NCBI GenBank assembly: GCA_024196135.1
Contig: JAMQCK010000229.1
Location: 1 to 35,445 of the forward strand
DNA from: Pleurotus ostreatus/Saccharomyces cerevisiae fusant
Lineage: Eukaryota > Opisthokonta
Direction: 5' to 3'
Length of the DNA stretch: 35,445 nucleotides
Part shown: piece after piece, positions 33,234 to 35,445 of the stretch
Layout of the letters: each line of letters opens with the position of its first letter
How positions within the stretch are numbered: position 1 is the first letter of the stretch
The notes under the pieces: model-generated
Database searches by the model: none
The model's input: only the letters and a program-made list of their open reading frames with translations
What the model was told of the DNA's origin: nothing
Position numbers and translations under genes: made by a program

Positions 33234-33268
33234 TGTATAGCCCTCTGACCTTCTCAGGATGCTATACA
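33234..33268. other. Stem-loop upstream of the STAND receptor gene
   Basis: TGTATAGC at 33234-33241 pairs with GCTATACA at 33261-33268, and an inner CTGA/TCAG pair lies between them. It starts about 130 bp before the ATG at 33365. It could act in the promoter or 5' leader, or be chance. Confidence 0.35.
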
Positions 33269-33364
33269 GCCACGCACCTTCCCACAGCTGACCTGCTGTT
33301 GTCCTTGGTGAGCGTCCTCGCCCTTCCTTCCGACCGTCATCATCGACACTGAACCCCAGCAGCG

Positions 33365-35445
33365 ATGTCCGACTCCCCTTCCCCGCCGTCGTCGTCGTCC
33401 GCGGGGACCCGTCCTCTGCGCTATCGATTGCTTCCCTCATGGCTCGCACGCTGTCTCTTGCGAAATCGCGCCTCGCCATCGGCGCCCAGTGCCTGCTCCG
33501 CGGCCGCCTTCTCGAGCTCGACGCCCGACCCCGCGACGGCTGGCGTCGATGGTGATCCTATGCATCCTCCCGCGTCAGCGCCAATTCCCGCGACCTGCGC
33601 TGCTGCTTCGCCATGGCCATCGACTGGCGGGCGTCATGGCCTGCTCCAGCGGCTCTCGCTTGCATCCATTTTTCGCCGTTCGTCGCGGAACCCTGGCCCT
33701 TCATCCGGCGGCTCGCTCACTGTTTCTGTGCGTCCGCCGCTCGCCACATCAGAGTCGGATATCCGTCGGACGCCGCCAACGTCGGCCATCGTTGACGCGG
33801 ACCCTGCGCCTCCGGCCAACTCAGATTCACCACCCCCCGTCGCTGATCCTCCGGAAATTGGCGTCGCATCAATAGACGTCGTAGGCGCCCCAGCCAACGA
33901 TTCGGACGCGATTGACGACGTCCCGGCCGTGCTCGACGACACCCCCGACGCACTCATCGTCGTCGCCGACGCGCCAGATGACGACCCGATGGCCACACTG
34001 TGGAACGAGGCGGTGGCGGAGTGGCAGCAGAAGACGGGCTTTGACTTGACTGATCCAGGCGCTATTTCTCTCGCCTCCAAGGAGGCCGTTTTGAGCTATA
34101 TTGCGAAGATGGGAAACGGGGAGGATGGATCCGAGAAAGGCCAGTGGGAGATGCTGCGCGAGCGCGTCGACCGGCTGGCGCGCATCTTCGAGAAGTTATG
34201 CGAACCGATCGGCGATACAATCTCGGCGGTGCGTTTCTCGTCTCAGAAATCGTAGGACTTCAGCTTGACGCTCGTTCATTTAGGCGTTCCCCCCAGGCAG
34301 GATTATCTTTGCTGCCGTAGGATTGATCGTCAGCGTGGGTTCTACAGGTGACCTCTTTTCTGCTCTGCGGCTGATGCAATGTTCAGGCGTACATTGGAAC
34401 CCGCGAGGACTTCGCGCAGATTGGCGACGCCTTTGACGAGATGCAGTTCCATCTGCAAGTCGTTGAGATTGTTGCAGACTCGCACCCTGGACACGTACTG
34501 CATGAATCGTGCGTCCATTTGTTGACCCAGGTCCTCGCCGTTCTCGGCGTCATCACAGAAATGCAACGCGAGGGATGTCTACGCAAGTCCCTTCCTCGTA
34601 TTACTCCGATGTTTAGCTTACTGTGCGCGGCAGGACAATGGCTAGGCAGCATTTTGAGCCAGGCGCGGCCACTATCCGAAGCGCTCCAGACCCTACGCCT
34701 GCTTGCCGACAAACAGCAAAAAGCGATTGCTGGGGCGACCCTCGCGAGAGTGACACAGTTGATGGAGAACATCGCTGGTGCGTCTTCAGATGCGCGGGCT
34801 ACCGTACGACATGGGCTGAACATTCTTCAGCCAACAAGGTCACACAGGACTGGATGTGCGCATGCCTCGTCGACGTCTTGCGGGCTACCCGAAATATGCA
34901 TGGTATGTTTCTATCGAGGCCCGTACCGCATGATCTTACCACGGTCGACAGACCTTGGCTTGTCGACTCAGGCCGAAGTTATGGCCCATCGCGCCGCTCT
35001 TCGACGTATGGATTTGGTGCTGTACAAGCAGTTGACTAAGTTAAGGGGAATAGAGGGTGCGTTATTCCGCACGATTTCTGCGCGCGCGGTTCATGACTCT
35101 GTTCCTAGTGTTCGTCGAATGCGAACAAATCGAGGGATGGCTCAACTACGTAGATCCGTCTTACCGGCTCAGAAAGCTACTGGACGACCGCGCGGAAGGC
35201 ACCTGCTCATGGTTCCTCGACAGCAACGAGTTTGCCGCGCTGAAGGAGGGAAAAACCAAGGCAGTACTTCTCAGCGGCAAGGGTGCGTCCTCCTGCTGTT
35301 CCTTTGTGCATTAACTCACATGCCGTCAGCCGGCAGTGGCAAAAGCACAATCATGTGAGCCATACGGCATCTACTTCTTGACCGATCTACTGACACTGTA
35401 TCCAAGCGCCGCCGCCGTCGAAGCGCTGCGTGCTCACTGCGCTGG
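33365..35445 (+). CDS. STAND/NLR-like receptor with Goodbye domain and NACHT P-loop, partial
   Basis: Eight exons are visible (33365-34228, 34284-34334, 34387-34777, 34831-34902, 34952-35056, 35109-35282, 35330-35354, 35407 to the edge). Residues 1-208 are Ser/Pro/Ala-rich with a hydrophobic and Arg-rich early part. From about 209 the sequence fits the fungal STAND N-terminal Goodbye domain: MATLWNEAVAEWQQKTGFDL, then IGDTISAAFPPGRIIFAAVG and GTREDFAQIGDAFDEM. A helical linker leads to IEGWLNYVDPSYRLRKLLDD and a Walker A motif LLSGKAGSGKSTI near residues 549-561, the start of a NACHT NTPase. In fungi such receptors act in non-self recognition and programmed cell death. The effector-to-sensor part downstream, including any repeats, lies beyond the window. 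Confidence 0.85.

Larger units (their letters stand above)
31934..33364. other. Divergent intergenic region
   Basis: No well-supported gene. A 57-codon frame at 32883-33056 with a hydrophobic N-terminus and a stem-loop at 33234-33268 are the only features noted. It holds the upstream regions of HMG-like gene 3 and of the STAND receptor gene. Confidence 0.4.

Overview
The window is nuclear DNA of a filamentous basidiomycete, most likely an Agaricomycete. Genes carry many short introns (mostly 46-68 nt) with donors of the GTGCGT/GTGAGT/GTATGT type, GC content is high, and several proteins carry long disordered Ser/Pro/Ala tracts. Families that can be recognised are all fungal: penta-EF-hand proteins, a vacuolar M28 membrane protease, Elongator subunit Elp6, HMG-box proteins and a Goodbye-NACHT receptor. 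No rRNA, tRNA or CRISPR was seen. All gene models below were spliced by eye.

Left third (1-13762). Two or three related genes of an unrecognised family (disordered N-terminus plus helical C-terminus) lie at 1-1146 (-, cut by the window edge), 2788-5027 (+) and 5631-7891 (-). The last two are clear paralogs in inverted orientation and share upstream sequence. A 303-bp MITE-like element sits at 1586-1888. Two penta-EF-hand genes with identical intron positions (8873-9943 and 12682-13762, both -) flank an uncharacterised helical protein (10977-11977) and a Tyr/Pro-rich reading frame with an apparent defect (10094-10571).

Centre (14750-29083). A divergent pair of paralogs of an unknown family (14750-15681 - and 16072-16993 +) shares one short promoter region. 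After a pseudogene remnant come an HMG-box-like gene (18325-18933 +), a Nudix hydrolase (19426-20009 +), a vacuolar membrane protease (20160-23187 -), an RG-rich protein (23875-25583 +), a single-pass membrane protein (26518-27436 +) and ELP6 (about 28092-29083 +). ELP6 has one intron whose donor reads GG instead of GT.

Right part (29220-35445). Two more HMG-box-like genes (29220-30065 - and 30896-31703 -) form a block that is an inverted copy of the 17.4-18.9 kb region. All three HMG-like genes share exon structure, a TATATAAG box and reiterated heat-shock-element-like or related motifs. The window ends inside a Goodbye-NACHT STAND receptor gene (33365 onward, +).

The dominant theme is local duplication: at least four families here exist as neighbouring paralogs. 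The most notable candidates for something undescribed are the HMG-box trio with its common promoter architecture, and the two families without recognisable domains.
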